Shown: one piece after another, positions 52,466 to 61,722 of the stretch
Numbering within the stretch: the first letter of the stretch is position 1
Layout of the letters: each line of letters starts with the position of its first letter
Origin: Campylobacteraceae bacterium
GTDB taxonomy: Bacteria; Campylobacterota; Campylobacteria; Campylobacterales; Sulfurovaceae
Direction of reading: 5' to 3'
Length of the DNA stretch: 64,000 nt
Assembly (NCBI GenBank): GCA_027036015.1
Contig: JALVTH010000074.1
Coordinates: 1 to 64,000 of the forward strand
Position numbers and translations under genes: made by a program
The notes under the pieces: generated by a model
Databases searched by the model: none
What the model saw: only the letters and a program-made list of their open reading frames with translations
Told to the model about the DNA's origin: nothing

Positions 52466-53641
52466 ATGAAAAATAAAAAACTGTTATCAATTATAGCTGT
52501 TTCAGTTTTAGCAACAAGTGCATATGCTACTAATGGAGATGAATTAATTGGTGTAGGAGCAAAAACACGCTCAATGGGTGGAGCAGGAATTGCTTTTAGT
52601 CATGGGGCTGAATCAACTTTGGTAAACCCAGCATCAATTACAAAAAATAAAGAGACTCAAATTGCATTTGGTGGAACAATTTTTATGCCAAATGTAAAAA
52701 GTAAAATTGATCCAAATACTGCCGGAAAACTTTATAAAAGTAAAGCTGATCTATCTGTGATCCCACTTGTAGCAATTTCAAGTGAAGTTTACCCAAATGT
52801 TTATGCTGGTGTTGGAATGTATGGAACTGCTGGAATGGGGGTTGATTATCGTAAACAAAACTCTTTATTTAATATGGAAACAACCCTGCAGCTTATGCAG
52901 TTTGCAACACCAATTGCTTATAAATATGGCAATTTAAGTGTGGGGCTTTCACCAATTTTGCAATATGGCTCACTTGATATTCGCTATACAAATCCAAGAA
53001 CAGGACAAACTGTAAGCTATGGACAAAAACAAGATTTTGGCTTTGGTGTAAGCATTGGTGCTACCTATGATTTTAGCAATGGTTTTAGTGTTGGAGCAGT
53101 TTATAAAAGTAAAATCACTATGAAATATCCAAAAGTTTTAACAACAGCTGCAACTCCTTTTGGTGTTAGAGTTGGCAATACATTAGCTCAACCTGCAAGC
53201 TATGGAATTGGTGTTGCTTATACTTATGGAGCTCATTCAATTGCACTTGATTATAAAAAAATTAAATGGAGTAATGCAAAAGGATATAAGGATTTTAACT
53301 GGAAAGATCAAAACGTAATTGCAATAGGTTACCAATATAAACCAGCTGGTGCAAAATACTCTTTACGATTTGGATTTAACCATGCAACTTCACCTATTAA
53401 AAATAGTACAAATCCATCAATTAATGTTTTTAACCTCTTAGGATTCCCTGCAACTAGTAAAAATCACTATACAGCTGGAGCTAGCTATGTATTTAATAAA
53501 AATTTTTCAATGGACTTAACTGTTGTTTATTCTCCAAAAGCAAAAGCAACTGCTTCTAATTTAGCCCCTCTTGGAATGAGAAAAATTTATACAGAGCATA
53601 GCGAACTTTCAACTACAATCCAATTTAATTATAAATTCTAA
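52466..53641 (+). CDS. FadL/TodX-family (OMPP1) outer-membrane porin
   Basis: The 391-residue precursor has signal peptide LLSIIAVSVLATSAYA, cut before TNGDELIG. The mature start with GVGAKTRSMGGAGIAF and ESTLVNPASI is the FadL hatch and N-terminal signature. Alternating beta strands and a terminal Phe (IQFNYKF) mark an outer-membrane barrel. The family takes up hydrophobic compounds such as fatty acids or hydrocarbons; the ligand here is unknown. A strong AAGGAG site precedes the ATG, and TATAAT (52429-52434) may be its -10. Confidence 0.9.
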   Translation: MKNKKLLSIIAVSVLATSAYATNGDELIGVGAKTRSMGGAGIAFSHGAESTLVNPASITKNKETQIAFGGTIFMPNVKSKIDPNTAGKLYKSKADLSVIPLVAISSEVYPNVYAGVGMYGTAGMGVDYRKQNSLFNMETTLQLMQFATPIAYKYGNLSVGLSPILQYGSLDIRYTNPRTGQTVSYGQKQDFGFGVSIGATYDFSNGFSVGAVYKSKITMKYPKVLTTAATPFGVRVGNTLAQPASYGIGVAYTYGAHSIALDYKKIKWSNAKGYKDFNWKDQNVIAIGYQYKPAGAKYSLRFGFNHATSPIKNSTNPSINVFNLLGFPATSKNHYTAGASYVFNKNFSMDLTVVYSPKAKATASNLAPLGMRKIYTEHSELSTTIQFNYKF

Positions 53642-53647
53642 TTCTTC

Positions 53648-53678
53648 GCGGCATTTTGCCGCAACTACTTCTTTTTTT
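53648..53678 (+). terminator. Terminator after the FadL-type porin gene
   Basis: GCGGCA-TTT-TGCCGC is a 6-bp G+C-rich stem, followed after nine bases by TTTTTTT. It begins six bases after the stop. Confidence 0.75.
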
Positions 53679-53697
53679 AAGCTTTTATTTGTAAGTA

Positions 53698-53706
53698 TGT
53701 TATAAT
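53698..53706 (+). promoter_or_regulatory. Extended -10 promoter for clpP-def-pyk
   Basis: TGT-TATAAT (53698-53706) lies 22 bases before the clpP start. No -35 is evident. Confidence 0.6.
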
Positions 53707-53728
53707 TCCAAGAAAAAAAAGGTTAAGT

Positions 53729-54316
53729 ATGAGTTATTATATTCCATATGTTATTGAACAAACAGGACGTGGTGAGCGAAGCTATGATATCTATTCAAGA
53801 TTACTTAAAGATAGAATTGTAATGCTTAGTGGCGAAATTAATGATGCGGTAGCATCAAGCATTGTTGCGCAACTTCTTTTTTTAGAAGCGCAAGATCCTG
53901 AAAAAGATATCTATTTATATATCAATTCACCAGGTGGAGTAATTACAAGTGGATTTAGCATTTATGATACAATGAATTATATCAAACCAGATATTCATAC
54001 AATTTGTATTGGTCAAGCGGCATCAATGGGAGCATTTTTGCTTAGTAGCGGAACAAAAGGTAAACGCTATGCTCTTCCAAATGCAAGAATTATGATTCAT
54101 CAACCTCTTGGCGGTGCGCAAGGGCAAGCAACCGATATTGCCATACAAGCTAAAGAGATTTTAAGAATGAAAGAGCAACTCAATAAAATTTTAGCTAAAA
54201 ATTGCGGTAAAACCGTTAAAAAAATTGAAAAAGATACTGAAAGAGACTACTTTATGAGTGCCAAAGAAGCACTTGAATATGGCATTATCGATGAAGTTTT
54301 AGAAAAGAGTTTGTAA
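53729..54316 (+). CDS. clpP: ATP-dependent Clp protease proteolytic subunit
   Basis: This 195-residue serine protease has catalytic Ser99 ([11 protein letters not shown]), His124 ([10 protein letters not shown]) and Asp173 ([10 protein letters not shown]). The N-terminal [19 protein letters not shown] is the axial-gate region. It forms a barrel of two rings that degrades proteins handed over by ClpX or ClpA. It is separated by one base from def. Confidence 0.97.
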   Translation: MSYYIPYVIEQTGRGERSYDIYSRLLKDRIVMLSGEINDAVASSIVAQLLFLEAQDPEKDIYLYINSPGGVITSGFSIYDTMNYIKPDIHTICIGQAASMGAFLLSSGTKGKRYALPNARIMIHQPLGGAQGQATDIAIQAKEILRMKEQLNKILAKNCGKTVKKIEKDTERDYFMSAKEALEYGIIDEVLEKSL

Positions 54317-54317
54317 G

Positions 54318-54851
54318 ATGGTTAGAGAAGTTTTAGTCTATCCAGATAAACGCCTCAAAGAAAAATCAGCAGTTGTTGAGCATTTTAATCAAGAGCTACA
54401 CACCCTTCTTGATGATATGTATGATACTATGATTGCCAAAAAGGGTGTTGGACTTGCAGCGATTCAAATTGGAGTGCCAAAACGTATTTTAATTATTAAT
54501 ATTCCAATCGAAGAAGAAGATGGTGCTCAACCCAAAGAAAACACCCTTGAAGTTATTAACCCAAAATTTTTAGAAATGCGCGGCAAAACCAAATATCAAG
54601 AAGGGTGTCTCTCAGTTCCTGGATATTATGATGATGTAGTTCGCTATAAATATGTAAAATTAGAATATTTTGATCGCTATGGCAATAAACATATTTTAGA
54701 AGATGATGGCTTTTTAGCAATTGCCTTGCAACACGAATATGACCATCTTGAAGGACATTTGTTTATTGAAAAACTCTCTTTACTGAAGCGCAAAAAGTTT
54801 GAAAAAGAGTGGAAGAAAAAGCTTGCCAAACTAAAAAAAGGTAATAAATGA
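54318..54851 (+). CDS. def: Peptide deformylase
   Basis: This 177-residue metalloenzyme removes the formyl group from new proteins. Its three motifs are GVGLAAIQIG, EGCLSVPG (metal Cys) and QHEYDHLEGHLF (HExxH type with two metal His). It overlaps pyk by four bases (ATGA) and sits in the clpP-def-pyk run. The C-terminus is lysine-rich. Confidence 0.97.
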   Translation: MVREVLVYPDKRLKEKSAVVEHFNQELHTLLDDMYDTMIAKKGVGLAAIQIGVPKRILIINIPIEEEDGAQPKENTLEVINPKFLEMRGKTKYQEGCLSVPGYYDDVVRYKYVKLEYFDRYGNKHILEDDGFLAIALQHEYDHLEGHLFIEKLSLLKRKKFEKEWKKKLAKLKKGNK

Positions 54852-56266
54852 GAAGAACAAAAATTGTTGTAACTATTGGCCCATCAACCCAAGATGTAGA
54901 AACAATTGAAGCTTTAATTAATAAAGGTGTCAATGTTTTTAGACTTAACTTTTCACATGGTACTCATGCAGAGCATGAAGAAAATATTAAAAAAATCCGC
55001 CAAGCTTCCAAAAATACAGGAAGAGTAGTTGCCATTTTGCAAGATATCTCAGGACCAAAAGTTAGAATTGGCAAAATTGATGGCATCTTAAAGCTTAAAA
55101 AAGGCGATTTACTTAAACTTTGCAAAAAGGCTCAAGAAAAAAATGAGCTTGAAATTTCCTATCCAGCCATTGTTGATATGGTTGCGCTGGGTGATGAGGT
55201 ATTTTTTAGCGATGGAACAATCAAATCGCTTGTAATTGATAAAGATAAAAATTGCTTAACCCTTAAGCTTTTAAATAGTGGAGAGCTTACTTCTTTTAAA
55301 GGGGTAAACTTTCCAAAAACAAAGCTTAATATTAGTGCAATTACTAAAAAAGATGAAGCAGATTTAGCCTTTGGTGCAAAGCATGATATCGATTTTGTTG
55401 CCCTTTCTTTTGTGCAATGCAAAGCTGATATTTTAAAAGCTAAAAAGATTTTAAAAAAGCTTAACTTCAATCCATTTATTATTGCAAAAATAGAAACTGC
55501 AACAGCTATGCAAAATTTAGATGAAATTTTGCAAGTAAGCGATGGTGTAATGGTAGCAAGAGGTGATTTGGGGGCTGAATTTGGTGTGACAAAACTACCA
55601 AGAATTCAAAAACATATCATTAAAAAAGCCAATGAGCTCAATAAACCATCAATTACAGCTACTCAAATGCTAAGTTCTATGAAAGAAAATCCATTTCCAA
55701 CACGTGCAGAAGTGAGCGATATTGCAAATGCTGTTTATGATGGAACTGATGCAGTAATGCTTAGTGATGAAACAGCTGTTGGAAAGTATCCGCTTGAAGC
55801 AGTGCAAGTGCTTCATGATACAATAAAAGATGTAGAAAAAGAGTATCCTTATTTTAAAGATTTTCAAGTCCAAAATAGCTCTGATGTAGTAGCAAAAGCG
55901 GCTGTGCAAATGAGCGAGAATCTAAAAGATCCAATCGTAACGTTTACAACCTCAGGCTATAGTGCCAAAGCAATTTCACGCTTTCGACCCGGTGTGAATG
56001 TTTATGCAGTCTCACACTCATTAAAAACGCATAGACAACTTAGCCTTATTTGGGGTGTGAGACCACTTTTTGTAATGGAAAAAAGTGATAACCCAAGTAA
56101 ACTTTTGTATCTTTTTGTCAAAAAATTGCTTGATGAAAATAGAATTAGCAAAGATAAGCAATTTATCGTAACAATGGGAAGTGTAAGCGGCAAGGCTGGA
56201 AGCACCAATTTAATTCGACTCCTTGATAAAGAGGGGATGGAAGCGGTTTTTAAATATAAATTTTAA
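54848..56266 (+). CDS. pyk: Pyruvate kinase
   Basis: This 472-residue enzyme converts phosphoenolpyruvate and ADP to pyruvate and ATP. It has RRTKIVVTIGPST at the start, FRLNFSHGTHAEH, FIIAKIETATAMQN (catalytic Lys and Mg-binding Glu), VMVARGDLGAEFG and ATQMLSSM. The C-terminal allosteric domain is present (FTTSGYSAKAISRFRPG). It is cotranscribed with clpP and def, and its last four bases overlap the end of convergent lutA. Confidence 0.97.
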   Translation: MRRTKIVVTIGPSTQDVETIEALINKGVNVFRLNFSHGTHAEHEENIKKIRQASKNTGRVVAILQDISGPKVRIGKIDGILKLKKGDLLKLCKKAQEKNELEISYPAIVDMVALGDEVFFSDGTIKSLVIDKDKNCLTLKLLNSGELTSFKGVNFPKTKLNISAITKKDEADLAFGAKHDIDFVALSFVQCKADILKAKKILKKLNFNPFIIAKIETATAMQNLDEILQVSDGVMVARGDLGAEFGVTKLPRIQKHIIKKANELNKPSITATQMLSSMKENPFPTRAEVSDIANAVYDGTDAVMLSDETAVGKYPLEAVQVLHDTIKDVEKEYPYFKDFQVQNSSDVVAKAAVQMSENLKDPIVTFTTSGYSAKAISRFRPGVNVYAVSHSLKTHRQLSLIWGVRPLFVMEKSDNPSKLLYLFVKKLLDENRISKDKQFIVTMGSVSGKAGSTNLIRLLDKEGMEAVFKYKF

Positions 56267-56991
56267 AGCCCGCTTGCTAAAATCTGCACTACATGCTTTA
56301 TTGGCAAATTGGGCTCAATTGAAGCTAAATGCATTAAACAAGAGCTATCATATCCTACCAAAAAATCCGCTCCACTTTTTTTAAAATTTGCTATTTTATC
56401 TTTTCCCATAGCAATTGAAACTTCACTCTCATTCACACTAAATGTTCCACCAAAACCACAACACTCTTGTGCAAAAGGAAGATTTTTGATTTTAATATCT
56501 TTTACTAAGTTTAAAAGATTAAGCACTTTATTATTATAAGGGAGATTGAGTTCATTAGGTGTTGCCAACTCAAGCTCTCTTAAGCCATGGCAACTTAAAT
56601 GCAAAGCAATGGAATGTGGAAAGCGTGAGGGAAGCTCTTTTACTTTGACAATGTCATGGAGAAACTCAATAATTTCAAAACTCTTTTTGCTTAATAGCTC
56701 AAACTCTTCTTTTGGTAAGAGCTTTTTATAATGAATTTTTACCAGCGAAATACAGCTTGCACTTGGAGCTACAATAAAATCGTATTTATTAAACTCATTA
56801 AAAAATTTTTTGGCAAGCTCTTTTGCTTCTTTCATAAAACCTGAGTTATAAAAAGGTTGTCCACAACAAGTTTGCTCTTTGGGATATTCAACTTCATATC
56901 CAAAATACTCAAGGAGCTTAAGGGTTGCAACTCCAACATCTGGATAGAATGAATTTACAAAACATGGAATAAAAAGCCCAACTTTGGCCAT
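56263..56991 (-). CDS. lutA: LutA-type (Fe)-S oxidoreductase subunit of lactate oxidation
   Basis: This 242-residue protein has two CCG domains, QTCCGQPFYNSG and QECCGFGGTFSV, each with a nearby Cys (FIPCFVNSF; LHLSCHGLREL). This is the LutA/YkgE family, which with LutB and LutC oxidises L-lactate to pyruvate. Here it is separated from lutB and lutC by three unrelated minus-strand genes and points the other way. It could alternatively serve another heterodisulfide-reductase-like oxidoreductase. Confidence 0.88.
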   Translation of the reverse strand: MAKVGLFIPCFVNSFYPDVGVATLKLLEYFGYEVEYPKEQTCCGQPFYNSGFMKEAKELAKKFFNEFNKYDFIVAPSASCISLVKIHYKKLLPKEEFELLSKKSFEIIEFLHDIVKVKELPSRFPHSIALHLSCHGLRELELATPNELNLPYNNKVLNLLNLVKDIKIKNLPFAQECCGFGGTFSVNESEVSIAMGKDKIANFKKSGADFLVGYDSSCLMHLASIEPNLPIKHVVQILASGL

Positions 56992-57002
56992 TGTAAAAAC
57001 CT

Positions 57003-57971
57003 TTAATTAACTACTTTTACTGTCATTCCAACCTTTAGTTTACTAAATAAAAGCTTTGCAACATCTTTTGAAAGCTCTATGCATCCATTTGAATGTGGAT
57101 AACGTCTAATGTGCTTTCCTACGTGAATTCCAATGCCACTATTTGTTAGTCTCATCCAATGAAAAAGCGGTGCTCCTACAAATTTAGCTCCTTTCCATGA
57201 GCCACGATATTTTCTTCTATCGCCAACAAAAACAAGTTTACCATTTTTATAAATTCTTCCAAAAATATTTGAGCGCTTATTAGCAATTTTTTCTAAAATT
57301 TTAAAAGTGCCAAAAGGGGTGTGTTTATCACGATAAGTTTTTGTATTTGGTTCAAACTTAGAATATGATCCAGTAGTGCAAGGGGCATCAAGTGCAATAG
57401 CACCATTTACAAGCAATTTTACTCTTTGTTCGCTCACATCTACTTTTAAAAGTGTTTTTGCTTTGCCAGCAAGAGCTAAGAGTTTTGGATTTTTATAGAT
57501 AGCATAACTTTTTGGACTAAATCGCTTTCGAAACTCTTTATACGTTTTAAAATGAACGTTACTAAAGGCATAGGGAATCAACTCTTTTTGCTTTGCAAAA
57601 TGAATTTGTGTGCTTTGATTATTAAGTAAAAAATCAATCTTTTTATTACTTTTTTTTCGTTTTGCCAAAGCTAAAAGCTTTTTATTAAGCTCTTTTTGCA
57701 TTGCTTGTTTTGTTAAATATCCTACATATCCAGTTGGCAAAAGAGCATGCTTTTTTTGAAACTCTTTGACTGCTTTTTTTGTAGCATTATCAAAAAGTGT
57801 TGTTACTTTTACACGATTTGTAATACCTCTATCAATATTTAAAAATTTTTGTAAAAGCTCTATCTCTTTTGGATTGTTATTGCACCCAACTTCGCACAAA
57901 TCGTGTATTGAAACAAAGTTTGTTCCAAATAAAAGCGTATGAGTTATAAAAATCATCAAAATTTTTCGCAT
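57003..57971 (-). CDS. L,D-transpeptidase (YkuD family) with peptidoglycan-binding domain
   Basis: The start at 57971 (MRKILMIFITHTLLFGT) is chosen for its AAAGGA site and because it gives a clean signal peptide; the longer frame to 58031 puts basic residues before it. The 322-residue product has a PG-binding domain (LLQKFLNIDRG, FDNATKKAVKEFQKKH) and a YkuD catalytic domain with GIGIHVGKHIRRYPHSNGCI, where the Cys is the acyl-transfer nucleophile. It forms or trims 3-3 crosslinks in the periplasm; in this phylum such enzymes also influence cell shape. Confidence 0.9.
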   Translation of the reverse strand: MRKILMIFITHTLLFGTNFVSIHDLCEVGCNNNPKEIELLQKFLNIDRGITNRVKVTTLFDNATKKAVKEFQKKHALLPTGYVGYLTKQAMQKELNKKLLALAKRKKSNKKIDFLLNNQSTQIHFAKQKELIPYAFSNVHFKTYKEFRKRFSPKSYAIYKNPKLLALAGKAKTLLKVDVSEQRVKLLVNGAIALDAPCTTGSYSKFEPNTKTYRDKHTPFGTFKILEKIANKRSNIFGRIYKNGKLVFVGDRRKYRGSWKGAKFVGAPLFHWMRLTNSGIGIHVGKHIRRYPHSNGCIELSKDVAKLLFSKLKVGMTVKVVN

Positions 57972-58027
57972 CTTTTTTCCTTTCTTAAATGCGAAAATAT
58001 ATCCAAAAAATCTTAAATCCTTTATTT

Positions 58028-59035
58028 TCAATCTTCGTTTGGAACCTTGTTTTGGAAATACAAAATCCTTTTTTTAGTTAATGGATGGGTGCTTAAAAAA
58101 GCTTTGAGCTTATCATTTTCTTTTTCATGATAAAACTTTTGTAAATTCTCAAAAAGATTTGCCAAAGGAATGGTTGATTCATGTAAGGCATTCATTTTTG
58201 CTTTGGCAAAATAATCAGCCTCTTTTTCAAACTCTCTTGAGTATGAATTTGTAATAAGCAATGTTGGAGGAATTGACGCAACAAAAGAAAAATCTCCACT
58301 CAAATATCCAATTAAAGCCGTTACAATTGTGCCTTTAATAATGTTTCTTAAGCCATGTTTATAAACAACATGCCCCATTTCATGAGCTAATACACCTTCT
58401 ATTCCTCGAAGCTTTTTATCTTTATCTAAAAATACAAGCTCATCTAAAAGCACAATATCTCCATTTGGCAAGGCAAAAGCATTGGCTCCAATTTCGGGAG
58501 ATGAACGAAAATAAAGGTGATATTTTGGATTATTTTGCGTTAATTTTTGAAAAAGTTTTTCAATTTGCTGTTTTTTTAAAGGAGTGAGATTGCTTTTGTG
58601 CAAAAGCTTTTTATCTAAAAAGCTAAGGGTTTCTTTACTGATTTTTTGCGTAATGGAAGATGGCATATGATTTGCTATTTTTTTCGCTAAAAAATCGGCT
58701 CCAAAAGTAAGACTAAAGAGAGTAAAAAGTGCAATGAAAATAAGACTAAAAAGTGCTACTTTCCACGATTTTTCCAATATATGAATAAATGAAGTTTTAT
58801 AACCAATTTTTTGTAAAATTTCATCTAAAGCATCATTATTTTCAACTTTACAGCGGCTATAATCGCTAAAGATAATCTCTCTTGGCGTATTGCCAAGGCG
58901 AGATTTAATTTTAACTTTAGACAAAGGAAAAAATTTTTCTAACTCTTTAATAGTAATCCCTTCTTTACTAAAAAGAAGGGTTACTTCATGAGCTTTTGAA
59001 CTTTTCCCATCAAAATAGATTGCTTTAACTTCCAT
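58028..59035 (-). CDS. M48-family membrane metalloprotease
   Basis: This 335-residue protein has one TM helix near 90-110 (WKVALFSLIFIALFTLFSLTF), an M48 protease domain with zinc motif LAHEMGHVVYKHG, and downstream EFEKEADYFA supplying the third ligand. The N-terminal 80 residues are a small soluble domain (ITIKELEKFFPLSKVKI). The closest theme is the BepA/YfgC or Oma1 group that acts on membrane-associated misfolded proteins. It is adjacent to the DUF898 gene and overlaps the L,D-transpeptidase's longer frame only. Confidence 0.88.
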   Translation of the reverse strand: MEVKAIYFDGKSSKAHEVTLLFSKEGITIKELEKFFPLSKVKIKSRLGNTPREIIFSDYSRCKVENNDALDEILQKIGYKTSFIHILEKSWKVALFSLIFIALFTLFSLTFGADFLAKKIANHMPSSITQKISKETLSFLDKKLLHKSNLTPLKKQQIEKLFQKLTQNNPKYHLYFRSSPEIGANAFALPNGDIVLLDELVFLDKDKKLRGIEGVLAHEMGHVVYKHGLRNIIKGTIVTALIGYLSGDFSFVASIPPTLLITNSYSREFEKEADYFAKAKMNALHESTIPLANLFENLQKFYHEKENDKLKAFLSTHPLTKKRILYFQNKVPNED

Positions 59036-60262
59036 CTATAATCCTATATCTATATCAAAAAAATCAAGCGTCTCTTCACCAAGTGTATTTGGCACCTCTT
59101 GATAATGGCTGCTAAATTCATCAAAATCACTATCTTCAATAAAAGTGTGTGATAATTTATAATTAAGATAGCGCATTTTAGCCCAAGGATAAAGCAATCC
59201 TAAAGAAAAAAAGATAGCTACTGCATTTGTTGCAGAAATAAACCCTAATTTAAAAGGCTCCATTTTACCTTTTAATTGCAAGTTTTCTAATTTTGTATGA
59301 TTTCTTGCAAAGTTTGAAAAATAAGCATCACTCAAACCTTTAAAAAAGCCAATTTGAATTAAGTAAACAAAGGCAACAATAACATAAATAGTGCCCATCA
59401 TCACATATTTATTTGTCGTAATAGATGAGACAAAATGAAGAAGAAGCATAACAAAAAATTTTGCCATAAAAATTAAAAATCCTAATACTATACTCCACAA
59501 TATAAGCTTTAAAAAGATTTGTAAAACTTTTCTCTTTTGCGCTTCAAAATAAAACTTTGCATTTGCATAAGCACTATTGTTAATAATTAAACTTAAATAA
59601 TCTTTATACGCAGCTGGGGCCAAAACGAACATGTAAAAAAGATATAAGAAGAAAAAGACAAAAATATATTGAGGATAATGCTTTACCAAAAAAATTGTTG
59701 GTATTAAAGTCAATGCAACAATTGCAATATATTTAATAAAAAGAAAATAAAAAGCCCTTGCTTGTGCTAAGTAGTGAAATTGCAAATTGCGATAAGTCGT
59801 AACTTTTAATTTAAAAGCAACGGCTTGGCGCATAAGCCAAGGCAAAAGAAGTAAAAAAAGAGCCCCAATTGCTAAAGCAAGCTCTTGCATTCCCAAAACG
59901 TGCCCAGCTAAATAAAAAAGCCCATAAAAAAGCACCACAATAGCTCGCCCCAATAATATTCGTTTAGGATCTGCATTATATTCAAAATTACTTCCCTTTA
60001 AATAGGTATTTGCATAGATATAGCGATTATTTCTAACTTTTGCCCATGCTGAATAGATACCAAGCGTAAGAAGTGTTAATGCAATATTGACAATCCATAT
60101 TTTAAAAAACTCTTTTACATTACCTCTAAATTCTAAAGGAATAAATTTATTTGGTTTGTTTTCATTGTTTGTGTTATTTGAACTTACAGGTTCATTTTTA
60201 ATAATATCTTGAGCAATTTCTTCTTGAAAAAGTTCAGGGTTTGTAAAATCAATTCCTCGCAT
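59036..60262 (-). CDS. DUF898 (YjgN-like) polytopic membrane protein
   Basis: This 408-residue protein has two halves that each begin with the DUF898 signature: LEFRGNVKEFFKIWIVNIALT with LTLGIYSAWAKVRNNRYIY, and a later LKGKMEPFKLGFISATNA with FFSLGLLYPWAKMRYLNYKL. It has about eight TM helices. The stop immediately precedes the M48 protease start, so the two are coupled. The function of the family is unknown; the recurrent pairing with an M48 protease suggests membrane protein quality control, which is inference. Confidence 0.85.
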   Translation of the reverse strand: MRGIDFTNPELFQEEIAQDIIKNEPVSSNNTNNENKPNKFIPLEFRGNVKEFFKIWIVNIALTLLTLGIYSAWAKVRNNRYIYANTYLKGSNFEYNADPKRILLGRAIVVLFYGLFYLAGHVLGMQELALAIGALFLLLLPWLMRQAVAFKLKVTTYRNLQFHYLAQARAFYFLFIKYIAIVALTLIPTIFLVKHYPQYIFVFFFLYLFYMFVLAPAAYKDYLSLIINNSAYANAKFYFEAQKRKVLQIFLKLILWSIVLGFLIFMAKFFVMLLLHFVSSITTNKYVMMGTIYVIVAFVYLIQIGFFKGLSDAYFSNFARNHTKLENLQLKGKMEPFKLGFISATNAVAIFFSLGLLYPWAKMRYLNYKLSHTFIEDSDFDEFSSHYQEVPNTLGEETLDFFDIDIGL

Positions 60263-60375
60263 TCTTAAGCCTTTATGTTCGTTTATTGGTATTATATTAT
60301 AAGTTTATCTTTTTTCTTTGAAAATATGGCAATTTGATATTTTTCATTATACTTACGCTTTTTTAAGAGCAAAAT

Positions 60376-60384
60376 TGTTATTAT
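60376..60384 (+). promoter_or_regulatory. Extended -10 promoter for lutB-lutC
   Basis: TGT-TATTAT (60376-60384, 5 of 6 in the -10) lies 18 bases before the lutB start. Confidence 0.45.
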
Positions 60385-60402
60385 CAAGAAAAAAGGTTTT
60401 GT

Positions 60403-61722
60403 ATGAAACTTTTTCATGATAGCAATTGGCTCAATAGTGCACTTTGGTATGTTCGACAAAAAAGAGACAATGCAAGTAAGTTAGTACCAGAGTGGGAAGA
60501 GTTAAGAGAAGCAGCTTCTAATATCAAAGCACACACAATTACCCATTTAGATTATTATTTAGAAGAGTTTGAAAAAAATGCACTCAAAAATGGCATAAAA
60601 GTGCACTGGGCAATTGATGCAAAAGAACACAATAAAATCGTTGAGAAAATTTTAAAAAAACATAAAGCAAAAAAGATTGTCAAAAGCAAATCGATGCTCA
60701 CTGAAGAGTGTGGCTTAAATAGCTATCTTGAAAAAAAAGGATATGAAGTCATTGACACCGATTTAGGAGAGCGCATTGTTCAACTTGCTAAACAAAGACC
60801 TTCTCATATTGTTTTGCCAGCTATTCATCTTAAAAAAGAAGAAGTTGCTAAAATTTTTCACGAAAACTCAAGCGATCCTACCTATTTAACCCAAGTAGCA
60901 AGAAAGAGTTTAAGAAAAGAGTTTGAAACGGCTGATGCAGCAATTACAGGGGTTAATTTTGCTATTGCCAATGAAGGTGCAATTGTCGTTTGCACCAATG
61001 AAGGTAATGCCGATTTAGGAGTGGCTTTAGCAAAGGTGCATATTGCAGTAATGGGGATAGAAAAAATAGTGCCCTCTTTTGAAGATTTAGCAATTTTTTT
61101 GCGCCTTTTGGCTCGAAGTGCTACAGGACAAGCAATTACTACCTACACTTCTATTTTTAAAAAACCAGCTCCAAAGAAAGAGATACATCTAATCATTGTT
61201 GATAATGGACGAAGCGATATTTTACAAAAAGATGAGTTTATGAATGCTTTAAAATGCATTCGGTGCGGCGCTTGTATGAATACTTGCCCAGTTTTTCGAA
61301 GAGTTGGAGGGTATGAGTATAACTATGTCATTCCAGGACCAATTGGAAGCAATCTTGGAACAAGCCGTAATATAAAAGAGTTTGGAAAACTTGGTTTTGC
61401 TTCAACACTTTGTGGTAGTTGTGATAATGTATGTCCTGTAAAAATCAATTTACATGAACAGCTTCTTGCAACAAGGTTCCAATACAAAGAACTTGTAAAA
61501 GAGCCAAAAGATATTTTTTACAAAGTTGCGTTTTGGCTTTTAAAAAATCCCTCAATTTTTAAAGCAAGCCTTACTTTAGCAAAGTATATGCCTTATTTTC
61601 TTTACAAAAAAGCATGGGGTAAAAAACGAGTTTCCCCAAAGCTTGCCAAAAAAAGTTTTACTCAAATCTATGAGGAGTTAAAGGGAAAAAATGAGCAAAA
61701 AAAAGATTTTAGAAAAAATTAA
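60403..61722 (+). CDS. lutB: LutB-type iron-sulfur protein of lactate oxidation
   Basis: This 439-residue protein has an N-terminal LUD domain (AANEGAIVVCTNEGN-like, here IANEGAIVVCTNEGN) and two C-terminal [4Fe-4S] sites, CIRCGACMNTCPVF and CGSCDNVCPVKI. It transfers electrons from lactate with LutA and LutC. Length and order match LutB. Its end overlaps lutC by 32 bases, indicating translational coupling. Confidence 0.92.
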   Translation: MKLFHDSNWLNSALWYVRQKRDNASKLVPEWEELREAASNIKAHTITHLDYYLEEFEKNALKNGIKVHWAIDAKEHNKIVEKILKKHKAKKIVKSKSMLTEECGLNSYLEKKGYEVIDTDLGERIVQLAKQRPSHIVLPAIHLKKEEVAKIFHENSSDPTYLTQVARKSLRKEFETADAAITGVNFAIANEGAIVVCTNEGNADLGVALAKVHIAVMGIEKIVPSFEDLAIFLRLLARSATGQAITTYTSIFKKPAPKKEIHLIIVDNGRSDILQKDEFMNALKCIRCGACMNTCPVFRRVGGYEYNYVIPGPIGSNLGTSRNIKEFGKLGFASTLCGSCDNVCPVKINLHEQLLATRFQYKELVKEPKDIFYKVAFWLLKNPSIFKASLTLAKYMPYFLYKKAWGKKRVSPKLAKKSFTQIYEELKGKNEQKKDFRKN

